A stretch of 64,000 nucleotides of DNA from Cottoperca gobio. Taxonomy: Eukaryota > Chordata > Actinopteri > Perciformes > Bovichtidae. The stretch is taken from NCBI RefSeq assembly GCF_900634415.1, contig NC_041361.1:4347681-4411680 (forward strand). The letters run 5' to 3'. The translations under genes and the position numbers were made by a program. The notes beneath the pieces were generated by a model. That model did not search any database, was not told where the DNA came from, and was given only the letters and a program-made list of their open reading frames with translations. This document shows, piece after piece, positions 1-49,082 of this stretch (its first letter is position 1; the number at the start of each line of letters is the position of its first letter).

Positions 1-146
1 CTCTGGCTTAAACAAGAACAAATGTTTCTAAAAATCTGCTACACAGAAGGTTTTTACCTTGTTATTGACGCTGACATGGCAGTTACAAAGTAATGGCACT
101 CGATGTGCAACTTTTGTATCCATGCATCTTTCTGTTTTATCAGAAA

Positions 147-250
147 ACAAACCTTTATTAGTCCCACAGTGGGGACATTTATCTTGTCACAGCAAAAGAA
201 CATATGAAGTAAAAAGGCAGTAAACAATAATTAAATAGAATAAAAAGTAC
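147..250. repeat. possible interspersed repeat 3' end
   Basis: The stretch containing TTTATTAGTCCCACAGTGGG followed by an A-rich tail resembles a repeat 3' end common in fish genomes. The assignment is from memory only and the class is uncertain. Confidence 0.35.
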
Positions 251-1699
251 CAAGAGGTTGATAGAAGATAAAGTGAGTATTGCACATGGCAGTGTTGATT
301 GCACAGCAGTGGAGGAACAGTCTGTTCTTGGTGTGGTGGTCTACCTCTCTATCTCTCCATGTTTGTATGTTCCGCTCTGCAGAGAGCTGCTTGTTGGGAC
401 AAACTCCACCGAAGAGCGTTAACTTTATCCAAACGCACTCGTCCTTTCAGCTCCTGCAGTTCGGCATGTTTCGTGCAGTAATGACGCTCAAGATTATTTT
501 TCATCATGTGTCTCTAGACACACTGGCCTTTTACTTCCACAAAGAAATCATCGTTCGTCTATTTCTCCTGGAAAGTGACATTCTGCATCCACCTTTCTCT
601 GTTTTACACTCGCCACGCTACGTTCACTGATGTCAACGACAGTCTCGTTTAAAATTGAAATGACGTGACCACGTGATGACATGTTCCGCTCGTGTTGTGT
701 TCAGGGACACTGACCTTGGTCAGGAGGCCGGAGGTTCCCCACCCCTGCACTAAACACTATATGTTTCTCCACATAAATCACCAACATGAGGGATAAATTA
801 TCTAAAGATGTGAGCAGATTATGTTTAGCAAAAGTATTTAAAAACGAAAATGAAAAAAAAAATGCTATGGATGAAACGTAAGTGATGGAGGTGGTTGTTT
901 GGGAGTTTCTGGAGAGGCCCTGCAGTGAAAGAGCCTCTGTGTGAATGACATGTGTAGCACAGCTTGCATCGGAGGAGGAGGAGGGGAGGCTCGTCTCGAT
1001 GTCTCATTGTTGCTTGTTTCCTATCAGTGAGTCAAGTGTCCGGTCGGCCATGTTTAATCCGATCAGATGCTGCCTGACACATCGCTATAGAGACTGACCA
1101 CCACACTTACATCGGAGACACTTGGTCCTAACATGATCCTACGCACTCGAGTTCAAGTAGGTGTCCAATGTTGCACTCCTGTTTTTTATATTGTGAGAAA
1201 AGGCTTCATGCTTTAATCATACACACACTGTTGTTAGAGTCAGCTGTGTTTTAATGCTGTGTGTAAATGCTAGATTACTACAGGAGCAGCAGACCTGCGC
1301 ATTAAAGGGAAAGTGAATGATGCTGATTTAACCCAGCGTGTATGTTCGCCCGTTGAAGTCATCACAGTAAATCCCTCTAGTGACAAATGCTCGATGGTTC
1401 GTCACAGATGAGAGACTGCATGCTCTTTTTATGTGCGGCCATTTTTCTATAAGAGTGCAGACATGTGAGTTTGTTTTGAGCCAAAGAGGGACACGTATAC
1501 AAATCCAACTGATGAAACCACCCAGGCAGTGAAAACTGAAGTTGTGTTGGTTTAGTTTTCAGAGAAAGGCTGCTTTGAAGCCTTATTATTATTTTTTTAC
1601 ATTGGTTTTGTTCAGTTAAGTCACCCCATAGATAACAGCCAGCCTCTGTGTCCCCTCTTTTGATAAGCAGGTGTTGTTTTGTTTCCCTAAACTCCACCT

Positions 1700-1736
1700 C
1701 CTCTCTCTCTCTCTCTGCCTCTCTCTCTCGCTCTCG

Positions 1737-1773
<37 letters not shown>
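1700..1773. repeat. CT microsatellite
   Basis: About 74 bp of CT dinucleotides interrupted by GC and CG steps. It creates long low-complexity open frames on both strands that are not genes. Confidence 0.95.
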
Positions 1774-1775
<2 letters not shown>

Positions 1776-3642
1776 CTCAAGCTGTGACCTGCTTTGCCAG
1801 TGTAGTACAATACTCACTCTCCCTCTCTCAATCCCACTTTCTCCCTCAATGAAGGAGATACCTGCTGATCCCATCTGGCGCCAGGTCTTTGAGAGAGTCC
1901 ACTGACACCTGTCTAAAAACTGCCCCTGTTGCCCCCTCCGCATGATGTCCTGTCTTCAGTGGCACAGCTGACAAGTTCCTCTGGGAGTCACCCAAACTGA
2001 CATCTTGCATGTCCATGTGGGGGCCTCTCATGCCAGCTGTCAGCCCTTTTGTAGGTGGCTCTGTGTGTCTGGAATGACTGACTCTCAGAGCATGTGGTTC
2101 CACAATAACACTGGCAATATCTGCCACACCCATCAATGCACAATATGTGAATAAAGCCAGAGAGCCGTAGGGTTTTACAGGTTTTATTAGCAGATCGCTA
2201 AGAGTCACGTGTTTGCAATTCACCAGTCACCTGTTAAGAGATTGAGAGCAGTGATTGCCATGATGTGTTTTCCACTCTCATGTTATCTCCTACTATAGGC
2301 AGGATAGAGGCTTTTTCTTTTAGTGTTTTCTTTCCTGTTCCCCAGAGTTACAACCCAGCAGCACAGTCCTAATTATGACTCAGTGTTGTCATTGTGTGTT
2401 CGTTGTTTGACAGAGTATTCCCACGCCATAGTCTCAGTTCAACTCCTGGATTGAAGGCTTCGCCCCCTGCTGGCTGTTCACGATGGTGATCAGCAGCAGT
2501 GCTGGAGGTTCGCGGGTCTATTAGACATTGATCGTGTTGCTGCATGCGACTCATTAGATCCAGTAAGCACCACTTACTGAGTTGAAATTGTAATGACTAC
2601 TTTTAATTGCTGTTTGTCAGCTGGTCTGTTAGCTGAGATGAGATCATTGGCTCATGGCTGTTGATAGGATTTGTATTTAGATCTCTACACTCACTACCTT
2701 TCTCTTAACTCCAGCCTGTCGGTGTGTAGTACACAGAAATATTGCGTTAACAACACTGTCAGGCAGTAACCCAGGCCACTTCACGCAGACCCACAACAGT
2801 CACACATTTGCAAGGCATGTGGAAAATGCATCATGCTCATCTTTCCCCCCTTTTTTAGTCGTCTTATGTCTACAACTTCCATTATTGTTGCCTTCGTTGT
2901 GCTCTGATGTGTGAGCAGAAAGTGTGCCTCATAGATGTGACAGCTCATCTTGACGGGGCAAAACTATTACAAACAATACGATACAATAAATCTTTATAGC
3001 CCAGCGGGCAGGAAGTATCACGAAACATAAGAAACAACAGCATAAAAACACACACACACACACACCCACACAAGGTCATATCACACATTAAAACAGTTCC
3101 TGCTAATGTCTGTGGTTTAGATCTACCAAGTTAAGAATATTGACGGCACTCGGTTTCAGTTTCAGTTTCCAGAGGGACTCTCGTCTTTTCTCTAAAAAGT
3201 CACGGGCTTTTCTATTTTTGCTTGTCCATTGACTCAAGTCTAGGAAGTCTATTCAGGCCAGGTCTCACTCTTTGTAACTCCACAATGCAAGAGGCGATCA
3301 GAGTGGCCCATGTCTCTGCTAGAACACCGCCGCCCCCGACCTTCCCCAACACCTGTCCTCATTAGTCCATGCATGTCTGCCAGATATCCCCCCCCCCCAG
3401 GCCCCACTGTGCGCTTCATCATCATTGGTGCTTTTTCATGACCTTTTTTAATCTGCTAACGGGGCGGGCTCTACACACTGATTGGTTTAACTCCGCTGAG
3501 TCACCTGCTCTTCCTCATTAACAAACATGACAACTCGTGGCCCTTCTCTCCTGATCTGCTTTTATTACATCGCCTTATCACTTTGTTTCTTGAGCGTGTC
3601 CTGTGCTGCTTCTCACCCTTTCACCCCCCCCCCCCCCAACAG

Positions 3643-37079
<33,437 letters not shown>

Positions 37080-38534
37080 GCGGACCCCTCTTCCTTCCGA
37101 CCTCTGACCTCTGGGCCTGGTCTCACCCCTCTTCCTTCCCCTCCTTCTGTGTGCCTTTCACTGTGACTCTGCCTCTCCCTCTGTGGGCCGGACCCCTGCC
37201 CTCCCCGTCTCCCTTCAGCCATCACTTGTGTCCTCATGTGACAACGACACAGTCTGCTCGTGCTTCGCTCCCTCCTTGTGCTAAACCACCACCGCTTGTA
37301 CACTTTTAAATAATTATTAGTGCAAACCTTCCGCTTTATCAACCCTGGTCTCACTCACACTACCTGCCTCTCCCCTCCACTGTAACTCGCCTCTCTGTTT
37401 GCCTTGTGTGCTTCCTGAACTCTGTGTACAATTCTTTTTTCACCCGTCAACGTCCCACTATTGACTCTTGGTGATAAGCTCTTCTTTTCTTGGTGCTTTT
37501 TTTCCTGCTCTATTAGGCGACGGCCACTCTGAGGCTTTTCACTCTGATCTTTCAACTCCTGTCTTCTCTGAGTGCTGAGAGAACCTGATTTACCAGAACC
37601 AAGAGTGAGCCACTGCGCACATCCTGTACCTGGATGGACATGTTTCCTGAGGAAACTGAAACACTGGTTGTGTAATTATATGCGTCAGTCGGACTTTAGC
37701 AAGACTGTTGGTGTGATTGAGGTTACACTGGGATTTACTAAGGGAGAGAGTTTTCACAGTCAAGTGTTCTGCTCGAAGCCAAAGGAGGCTGAGATCCTAG
37801 CACTGTGATAAAGTCCTTTTTATGGAGCTAATAAAGTTAGCATTTTGGGGGGAATAAGGGCATAAAGGCCGATCTGGACCCGCATGTTAGTGGTCCTTGA
37901 TGCTCCAGAAATGAGACAGTCCAAGCTGTCTTAAGCCTGGCATGCCCTCCTCTGTCTATCAATCAGAGCGGACGCTTCTTCTGGAGAGAACTAACTATAA
38001 CTAAGCACTTTTACCAAATCCCAAAGTGTGCAAGAATAAGTGCATCTTCCTCTATCATGTCTTTTTTCTTCTTCTTCTTTTCACAACAAATGCCTTCTAT
38101 GTTCATCCTGTCAGCATTGCCTTTTTGTTTTGCCAATCACTACCAGGTTAATATCTCACGGCTGCTGGTGAAAAGAGTTAATCATTATAAGGGGGGTGTG
38201 TGTGTGTGGGGGGGGGGTAATCCGTCACCATCACGATGTTTGTGTCCTTTTAGTTCTGTCATTTTTACTTTATTTTAACCTCACTGCTTTGTGTGCGTGC
38301 GTCTGTGTCCCTTCCCTATAGCTGAACACTGTGGCCACTCCCAGCCAGTAAGAAAGGACAGGAATGAGTCCTGTTGCATGGTGGGTAGGATGTTTTGTTG
38401 GAAAGGTGACCCACTTCCCATGCGGCAGAATCACATCAGCCGTTGGATCGAGTACACCACAGGAGACAAAAACAGACGTAAAACTTTCAACACTGCTCGA
38501 TCCATCAGATCATCTGACCTCACCGACTTCATCA

Positions 38535-38543
38535 CCACACACA

Positions 38544-38574
<31 letters not shown>

Positions 38575-38576
38575 AC
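38535..38576. repeat. CA microsatellite
   Basis: About 42 bp of CA with a CTCTCT interruption. Confidence 0.93.
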
Positions 38577-38979
38577 TCCATTTAGCTTCCTGTCCACCAC
38601 AAAGTGACGGTTGTCCCAGCGTCGGATGTATTTGTTGTGCTTTATGCGTGTCCTGAGAAATGACATGTTGCCTCTTAACACCTGTCAGGCCTCCCTCACA
38701 TGAGGGTTAGGGTTTACTCTTTGAGGAAATGTACAATGCAGAACTTGTAGTTAAAGGGGAAGTGGCCGAGATAAGGAACCTTCTGTTACTTTATGATACA
38801 AAGGTACAGACCTCACACTGTAGGTACACAGTCCTTCCTGGATTATTCGTCCTGTATCCACACATCGTAGCATCACTTGATGACATGTATAACTGTGATA
38901 AACAATGTAATCTTGCACGGGAGGAACTCTTTAACCAAACTCAAAGGGCAGAGGACCTGACACTACAAAGTTTTATAAT

Positions 38980-39002
38980 CATAATAATAATAATAATAAT
39001 AA
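38980..39002. repeat. ATA microsatellite
   Basis: About 23 bp of ATA units. Confidence 0.9.
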
Positions 39003-39586
39003 AACAGGGGGTGGCTTTTATTTGATTTGAAAGTTTCTCTGTATGTTTTTAATTGTTTTATAGGACAATGATGTGTCCTAACGCTGTAACTGGATCAGCT
39101 GTGGGTCACTGCGGCTCCCTCTCTCCTTCCCCCGCTCCTTTTTTTTGGTTCGGTTAATCTAGACGAGATTATTCACCAAACCTGCCATGCAGGCTGGTAC
39201 GTCTTTTAGGTTTCAATCTGCAGAACAGAACAATAGGGCACAGCATGTTTCTCCTAGCTAACTCCCAGTGTGTTGACTGTTAATGGTACTTTTTTTGGTC
39301 AGCTGATAAATATATGGGTACATGATCTGGTCGTTTTTGATTTAAATGTTGTATATGTGATACGTTGTCAGGCCAGTACGATAACTCTATGGTACGCTGT
39401 CTTCGGCTCGCTGGTGTCGGCACCTTCGGCCATCAGCCTGGTCCCGTTCTGCTTTTGCACATTGTTAAGGATCAGGAGAGATATTTCGGGTACTAATCTG
39501 ATGACGACAATGATGAGAATGATATTGTAAATGAATCTAGCGGTCTGTATTTTGATACTTGAATGATTTTTGCTTTTATAGATATC

Positions 39587-39624
39587 TATATATATATATG
39601 TATATGTATGTATGTATGTATGTA
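39587..39624. repeat. TA / TATG microsatellite
   Basis: TA units passing into TATG tetranucleotides. Confidence 0.9.
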
Positions 39625-39685
39625 ATTTTTGACGTTTGTCAAAAGAGAGAAAAGGACTATGTCTTATAAAGTTAAACATATCGTG

Positions 39686-39691
39686 AATAAA
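39686..39691 (+). terminator. anks1a: candidate polyadenylation signal, anks1a
   Basis: AATAAA about 2.6 kb after the stop codon. A second AATAAA at 39841 is followed within about 40 bases by a T-rich stretch. Which one is used cannot be told from sequence. Confidence 0.45.
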
Positions 39692-39870
39692 TACCCTGTG
39701 ATTTAAGAAAAAGAAAGAACAAAAAAAAAAGGCTGAGAAAACAATGACTCAGAAGAGGGACCTCACTTCAGAAAAAAAAGATTGTAAATAATCTTGGGCT
39801 TCCAGTCTTTTTTATGATTATTTTTCATAATTGTACAACTAATAAATGGCGCAATTAGAAAAACGGAATC

Positions 39871-41580
39871 TTGAATCTTTTTTTATTTGTCCATTTCACT
39901 GATGCATCGACACATTTTGCCATCTTTTCCTCAATTTTGGCAGAATCTTCTGTCGGATCTTGACAACCTTGAGTTCCGCTGCCAGTATCGGAGCTCAATA
40001 CTGTCTCCATTTTGTCCGAGGGAAAACAAGGTCAGTGGATGTGCCAGGTTTGAATATTTGTTCTACGCCCTCCTCGTCCAATACAACTTTGTCTGCTGAA
40101 GCGTGCACAGCAACAGCTCAGTCCGTGCAACAGCACTTCTGCACAGGTAGGTACAGGCTGCAAGTGACTTTAGGAGTCCACAAAGCATTTTTATATATAT
40201 TTATATGCATTTAAAGACACTTTGCAGCTGTACATGATCAACTCCATCTTAAAGTTGAGGGTTTTTATGCCCTCTTGACTCCCATCTGTCCTAAAGTAGA
40301 TCCTTTAATCCTCTTTTGACTTTACAAACTTTACAGTCTGAAACTTTAAGTTTTGCACCCTTGTTAATTTTTGTTAGCTCAGATTAATATAGTAGTTTTC
40401 AAATTGCTCCAGCTCCAGGTTGTGCATTGATTGTTTTAGGGAATTTCCCTTCTGACAATTACAATATACACACTATTGTACTATTACAACTTTGTTCAAT
40501 GTTCTGATAGTTGTGGGGTTGATGGCCAAAAAAAGCTTTATATTGTCTGTGACACTTTTTGGTTTGGAAAACAGGAAGTTGTAATTATACTGTTGATATA
40601 CAGGAAATACCTTCCTAACCATTATAGCAGAATGCGTCCTATAGCCACAGGACATTACCGTTAAATCATCTCCACTTAAAGCTGCAGCATTTCTTTGATA
40701 CAATGATGTGTCTGCTGGTATGTTAAAAATGTTTTTGTGTTCTTCAACTGAACAACAGATGATGGTCCCTGCAGCAGATATGAATATGAAATTACACATC
40801 AGCTCATTTCCATAGATATGCAACAGACGTCACAGATGTACAGTATGCTGCTGTTCCCGGGAAACAAATGTGCTTGTTATGCTGATTGTGAGGCTGATAT
40901 CTGCGGATGGGCCTGCTTCGTTCACAAACTCCAACATGCACAAGTTGACAAACTCTTCACAACATGCAGCCTGTAAACTATGAGAATAACTAGTCAAACA
41001 AGCCATGTGGTATTTTGTTTTTAAAGGATACACACATTTAAACAGGAACATTTAAACATGTTATGGTGCAAACCTTCTAATAAGTGGATTTATAAATAAT
41101 AACTTTATTAACAAAAAGCTTTATAGAGTGGTTATAATGAGTGTCTTGGATGGATTACTGTGAAATTAGGCGCATACATTCATGTTCCTCTGTAATTGTA
41201 AACGGTTTGAGGATCCCTTAACTTCTCATCTCGCACCATCATCAGGTCAAACTATTATTTTGTCCAATTCTTTGGTTTGTGACAAAATACATGCTAAACT
41301 AATGACACCTGCTTAACATCAACTTGCTACCATTATCACTGTAAGCATGTTAGCGTGCTCACGTTAATATTTATCTCAAAGTCCCTATTTGTCCAAGTAC
41401 AGCCTGATTTACTTATCTATTCTTGTTGAATAGATAAGTAAATACATAAGTCGATTTTCAAAATGCATGTACACACATTATATGTGGCTCAGATGTGTTT
41501 AATATATGACTTGTTAAAATGTTTCCACTTGTGCTGTGAAGGAAAATAGTTTTTTGGCTGCTGTTAGTCCAGTGCCTCTT
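39871..41580. other. intergenic, anks1a to the SARG-like gene
   Basis: AT-rich, with no gene. Holds a perfect 15-bp inverted repeat at 41408-41442. Confidence 0.65.
41408..41442. repeat. perfect 15-bp inverted repeat, 5-base loop
   Basis: TTTACTTATCTATTC, TTGTT, then GAATAGATAAGTAAA. It could form a hairpin. No adjoining T run or gene end explains it. Confidence 0.85.
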
Positions 41581-41594
41581 TCTTGATCAGACGT

Positions 41595-41760
41595 CTTCTG
41601 ATTGGCCGAACACGCCAACCGGTCCGGAAGCTAATTGGCTCACCTGGCTGCAATTACTTCCCACCTGTTTCCCGTCAGTGACTTCTCGTGCTGTAGTTTT
41701 ACTTCCAGGAGCAGTGCAGCTGTCAGAGGGGAGTGAGGTGCACAGCTATGGACTGAAAAC
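41595..41760 (+). promoter_or_regulatory. candidate promoter of the SARG-like gene
   Basis: Compact block with two inverted CCAAT cores (ATTGG at 41601 and 41634), AACCGGTC at 41617-41624 (one base off the Grainyhead-like AACCGGTT site) and two CACCTG E-boxes at 41641 and 41662. It lies just before a candidate first exon. Inferred; no clear TATA box is seen. Confidence 0.45.
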
Positions 41761-41822
41761 AGCGCGTTTCTTTTTATATGCACAGCTTTACAGGGTTTAC
41801 TTCATTTCTCTTAACATCTCCG
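41700..41822 (+). other. candidate non-coding first exon of the SARG-like gene
   Basis: Ends at CATCTCCG followed by GTGAGT, a strong donor. It has no reading frame to the next exon, so it would be 5' UTR. The start is a guess. Confidence 0.4.
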
Positions 41823-46336
<4,514 letters not shown>

Positions 46337-46531
46337 ATTCTACCTCAGACTGATTCTCGGTTAAATTTACACACTCAAAAGAGGACCGCGAGGCCCAGGT
46401 CCTGCCCTCGTCCTCTTCCTTGTGCAATGCCGAAGAGTGACACTTGGCCAGGCGGCGTTGCCATGGAATCCTCGAGCAATTTGGACAGTGCCGAGAGCTG
46501 CGACAGTGTAATCAGCATGAACTCTGGCTAT
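46337..46531 (+). CDS. SARG-like exon 2: 5' UTR and residues 1-35
   Basis: Acceptor TTTTTCAG; an alternative AG at 46347-46348 is also possible. UTR runs to 46426, then MPKSDTWPGGVAMESSSNLD and on to NSGY, phase 0. Donor GTGAGT. Confidence 0.85.
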
Positions 46532-49082
46532 GTGAGTGCTGCTGTAGATCCTCATCTCACTGACCCTGTATCTTATCTGTTGGTTGTATAACATATGGAC
46601 ACACTTTACTGCTACTCGTCTCCTCTGGCTTATCTGAATAAACATTACTTATAGAAATGCTTCTGTCGTTTGTTGGGAAAGTACTGAGATTTCAGGCTGT
46701 AATGACGTGCGCATGGACATTTACAGTAAATATGAGAAGGGTCAAATGAGCGCATGAGATAGGAAGTGAATCTCTTTTGAGGTGAAATGCGTACATGTTT
46801 CTCAGGCAATGTTTCAGTGGGAGTTTTCTCTAAACTCAACCAGAGGGGTAAGGATCTCAAGCAGTCACCCGAAATGAATTCTTCTGACAAGCCAATATAG
46901 AATGAAAGATGGCCAAGAACAGGACAGGAGTGGTGTAATTAGTCATTCCTTTGCAGCAGTTTGTACACCAAACAATTTTGACCATTTGTTCCCGTCCTGT
47001 CTCTCATGGCTGTGATGAGGGTTGAATGGACGACCGAGATTGCTGAAGATTTAAGAAACTGTTCAGCGTTTGAGTGCACTTCACAGTCTCTTGTTTTGTG
47101 TGCAGAGTGATGACAGTATGGAGCACTTAACTGCAGAAGAAAGAGCGTGTCTCATGTATCTGGAGGAAACTATTGAAGCGCTGGAGGTGCAGGAAGACAG
47201 CGGATTATCCAATGATGAACCAGACCCTGACAAAACGGGTCGGATGAGAGTAAATGGTATGTTCATGTCAAGAAATATTCCTTTTTGGGGCGCCCTAGTC
47301 GCTCGCCTGGGGGAGCAGATACCCAATGTACCAAGGTTTAGTCCTGTCTACCTCAGCTGTGTTATTGCAGAAGCAAAAAGAATAAATAATCTTAACAAAA
47401 AGAAAATATTCAGTTCATGTTTTGTGTATGTATGTACAGTACCAGTCAAAGGTTTGGACACACCTTCTCATTCTGAGAAGGTGTGTCCAAACATTTTATG
47501 CTTAAAATAGCATCAATAACTGCAGTAATTGTGCATTTCTTCCTTAGACATTTCCAGTTTCAAGTCTGATGAGTCAACAAGAGTGTTAACCAATGGAGAC
47601 GAAGCTGAGCATCACGCTCTAAATCAAACCCCAGAACCACAATCCTCTCCTGCCGCTGCAGCTAACGCGAAACATCTCGAAACATCAATGGACCTAATGA
47701 CACAACCAAACCCTCCAGTCACTGAATCAGTCACTGAATCAGTCACTGATTGCAAAATCCACCCATCAGCTACACAGTTGTGTGTATCCACGGATGGAGA
47801 TGGTAAACTAAAGATTGTCCCAAGTGCCAGTCTTTGCCCCAGTCAGTCCACGGGAGCCTCTGAGACAGATGTGGGTGTGATCCCTCCTCCCTCAGACTTC
47901 ATGGATGAACCGGGCCTTCCTCCACAGCAGCAGAAAGTGAAGAGTCTTCCTCCATCTGCAGGAATATCCAATAACCAGCCAGGAGCAACTATTGACTTGG
48001 AGCAGCTACGCCAGAGAGCCTCTGAGACGAGAACTTCAGTGAGTTCGCCTGTGATCAAGGAGCCTCCAAACAAGCCTCCAGAACTGAGTCTACCAGCCGT
48101 CAGCCCTGGTCTACTAATAAGTCCTCCTGAAGCCGCTGAGCCAAGAAGTCCACCTGCTGTGGCCCCGAAGCCCAAGAAGCTTCCTTCCAACATTATTCTG
48201 AAGTCCCACAAGTCAGCAGTGGCCGGCTCTGATGGCACCTCTGGACATTCGGTGCCCAATGACCGGCTCTTGTCGGAACCCCAGAGGATCCGCATTGAGG
48301 CCCTCCGAAAGCTTGGCCTGCTGCCTCAGGCAGACTCGGGGCCCGCCCTGAGCCCTAAGCTTTCCCCAAAAACAAGAAGGTCATGGGCAGCTCCTCCTTC
48401 TCCAATCAGCACGGCTGCTCCACATACACCACCCTTGACACCATCTTACACCCAATTCAACAGCCCACCTCCTGCCTCCGTCCCTCTCCAGTCTCCTGCA
48501 GCTGTGTCAACATCAGCTACTTCCCCAGCTCCTGCGGTCCAGCCTGCTGAGGTTCTCGCAGCACCTGCTGCTTTCAGTGACTCAGTCGAACCTCCGCTGT
48601 CAGATAATGGACTGCCTGCTGTCAAAGATGCTTCAGAGGCCACAGTTAATGCACAGGTGAACACACCCTCTCTTCCCCCGATTGCCCTTGTAAAGCATCT
48701 AACCCCACCCAAGGTCTTCAAATCAGCCACCCTGGAGCGCTCTGGCCCAGGTCTAAGCAACTATATGGCTAATCAAGACTCCAATGAGGCAGGTGGTGAG
48801 CAGAGCCCCAGCCAGCGACGTAACAATCGGCCGCGCCCCGCGTCTCTGGGGAGTGGGAAAGAGTTCATAAGCATTCAAGGAGAGCGTTCGCAGGTGGCCC
48901 GTGCCACAAGCAAAGAGCCTGATTTACGGAGGACCCTGCCTGCCGTCACCGCCTTTCAGCACTCCGGACACTCTCAGAAGCTGCCCCGATCGCAAGGCAT
49001 CAGTGTACTGATCTGCCCGAGGGCAGAAAACGAAGAAGAACGCCGTGAGGCCCTGAAGAAGCTGGGGCTAATCAAGGACTGA
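46427..49082 (+). CDS. SARG/C1orf116 homologue (specifically androgen-regulated gene protein)
   Basis: Three coding exons (46427-46531, 47106-47256, 47548-49082) give 596 residues; the human protein is about 601. Shared blocks: SCDSVISMNSG and EERACLMYLEETIEALE near the N-terminus, DVGVIPPPSDF, PKPKKLPSNIILKSHKS, RIEALRKLGLL, FKSATLERSGPGLSNYM, NNRPRPASLGSGKEF and the C-terminal REALKKLGLIKD. Between them it is rich in Pro, Ser and Ala and looks disordered. No signal peptide or membrane segment. The human protein is an epithelial cytoplasmic protein of unknown biochemical role, first found as androgen-regulated. Start: the ATG at 46427 opens MPKSDTWPGG, like human MPERELWPAG. A fish-specific paralogue name may exist, so no symbol is given. 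Confidence 0.88.
46532..47105. other. SARG-like intron
   Basis: 574-bp intron; nothing recognised. Confidence 0.85.
47106..47256 (+). CDS. SARG-like exon 3: conserved acidic block
   Basis: 151 bp, phase 0 to 1. SDDSMEHLTAEERACLMYLE and EDSGLSNDEPD correspond to human SSYDFLSTEEKECLLFLEET and ADSGLSTDESE, the most conserved part of the protein. Acceptor GTGTGCAG, donor GTATGT. Confidence 0.9.
47287..47350 (+). mobile_element. truncated tRNA-derived SINE
   Basis: GGGGCGCCCTAGTCGCTCGC, then CTGGGGGAGCAGATACCCA and TGTACCAAGG, follow the 5' half of a tRNA-derived SINE common in percomorph fish. The B-box half and tail are missing. It lies in the last SARG-like intron. Confidence 0.6.
47436..47498. 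mobile_element. palindromic Tc1-like terminal repeat remnant
   Basis: ACAGTACCAGTCAAAGGTTT opens a perfect 19-bp inverted repeat (47452-47470 against 47474-47492) with a 3-base loop. This is the terminal repeat of a fish Tc1/mariner-type family, reduced to two facing ends, 50 bp before the next exon. Confidence 0.65.
47548..49082 (+). CDS. SARG-like last coding exon
   Basis: 1535 bp, phase 1 to the stop TGA at 49080-49082. Holds the proline/serine-rich body and the conserved blocks listed for the gene. A 12-bp unit encoding VTES is tandemly repeated near 47718-47749. The last exon carries most of the protein, as in human. Confidence 0.9.

Larger units (their letters stand above)
1..3642. other. 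anks1a intron (5' part, open at the window start)
   Basis: No exon is recognised here. The expected preceding exon, ending near the human VNEQ residues, is not visible, so it lies upstream. The intron holds a possible repeat fragment near 147-250, a CT microsatellite at 1700-1773, a short CA run at 3048-3065 and a C run just before the acceptor. Open frames here are short or made of repeat sequence. Confidence 0.7.
37080..39870 (+). other. anks1a: anks1a 3' UTR, probable extent
   Basis: No coding signal follows the stop. AATAAA occurs at 39686-39691 and 39841-39846, so the UTR could be 2.6-2.8 kb. It holds a CA repeat at 38535-38576, an ATA repeat at 38980-39002 and TA/TATG repeats at 39587-39624. 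The end point is inferred. Confidence 0.55.

Noticed and set aside
1377..1943. 188-codon open frame on the - strand
   Set aside because: Its core is the antisense of the CT microsatellite (RERERE); no recognisable protein.
47843..48295. 150-codon open frame on the - strand in the SARG-like last exon
   Set aside because: Shadow of the Pro/Ser-rich coding exon; no independent signal.
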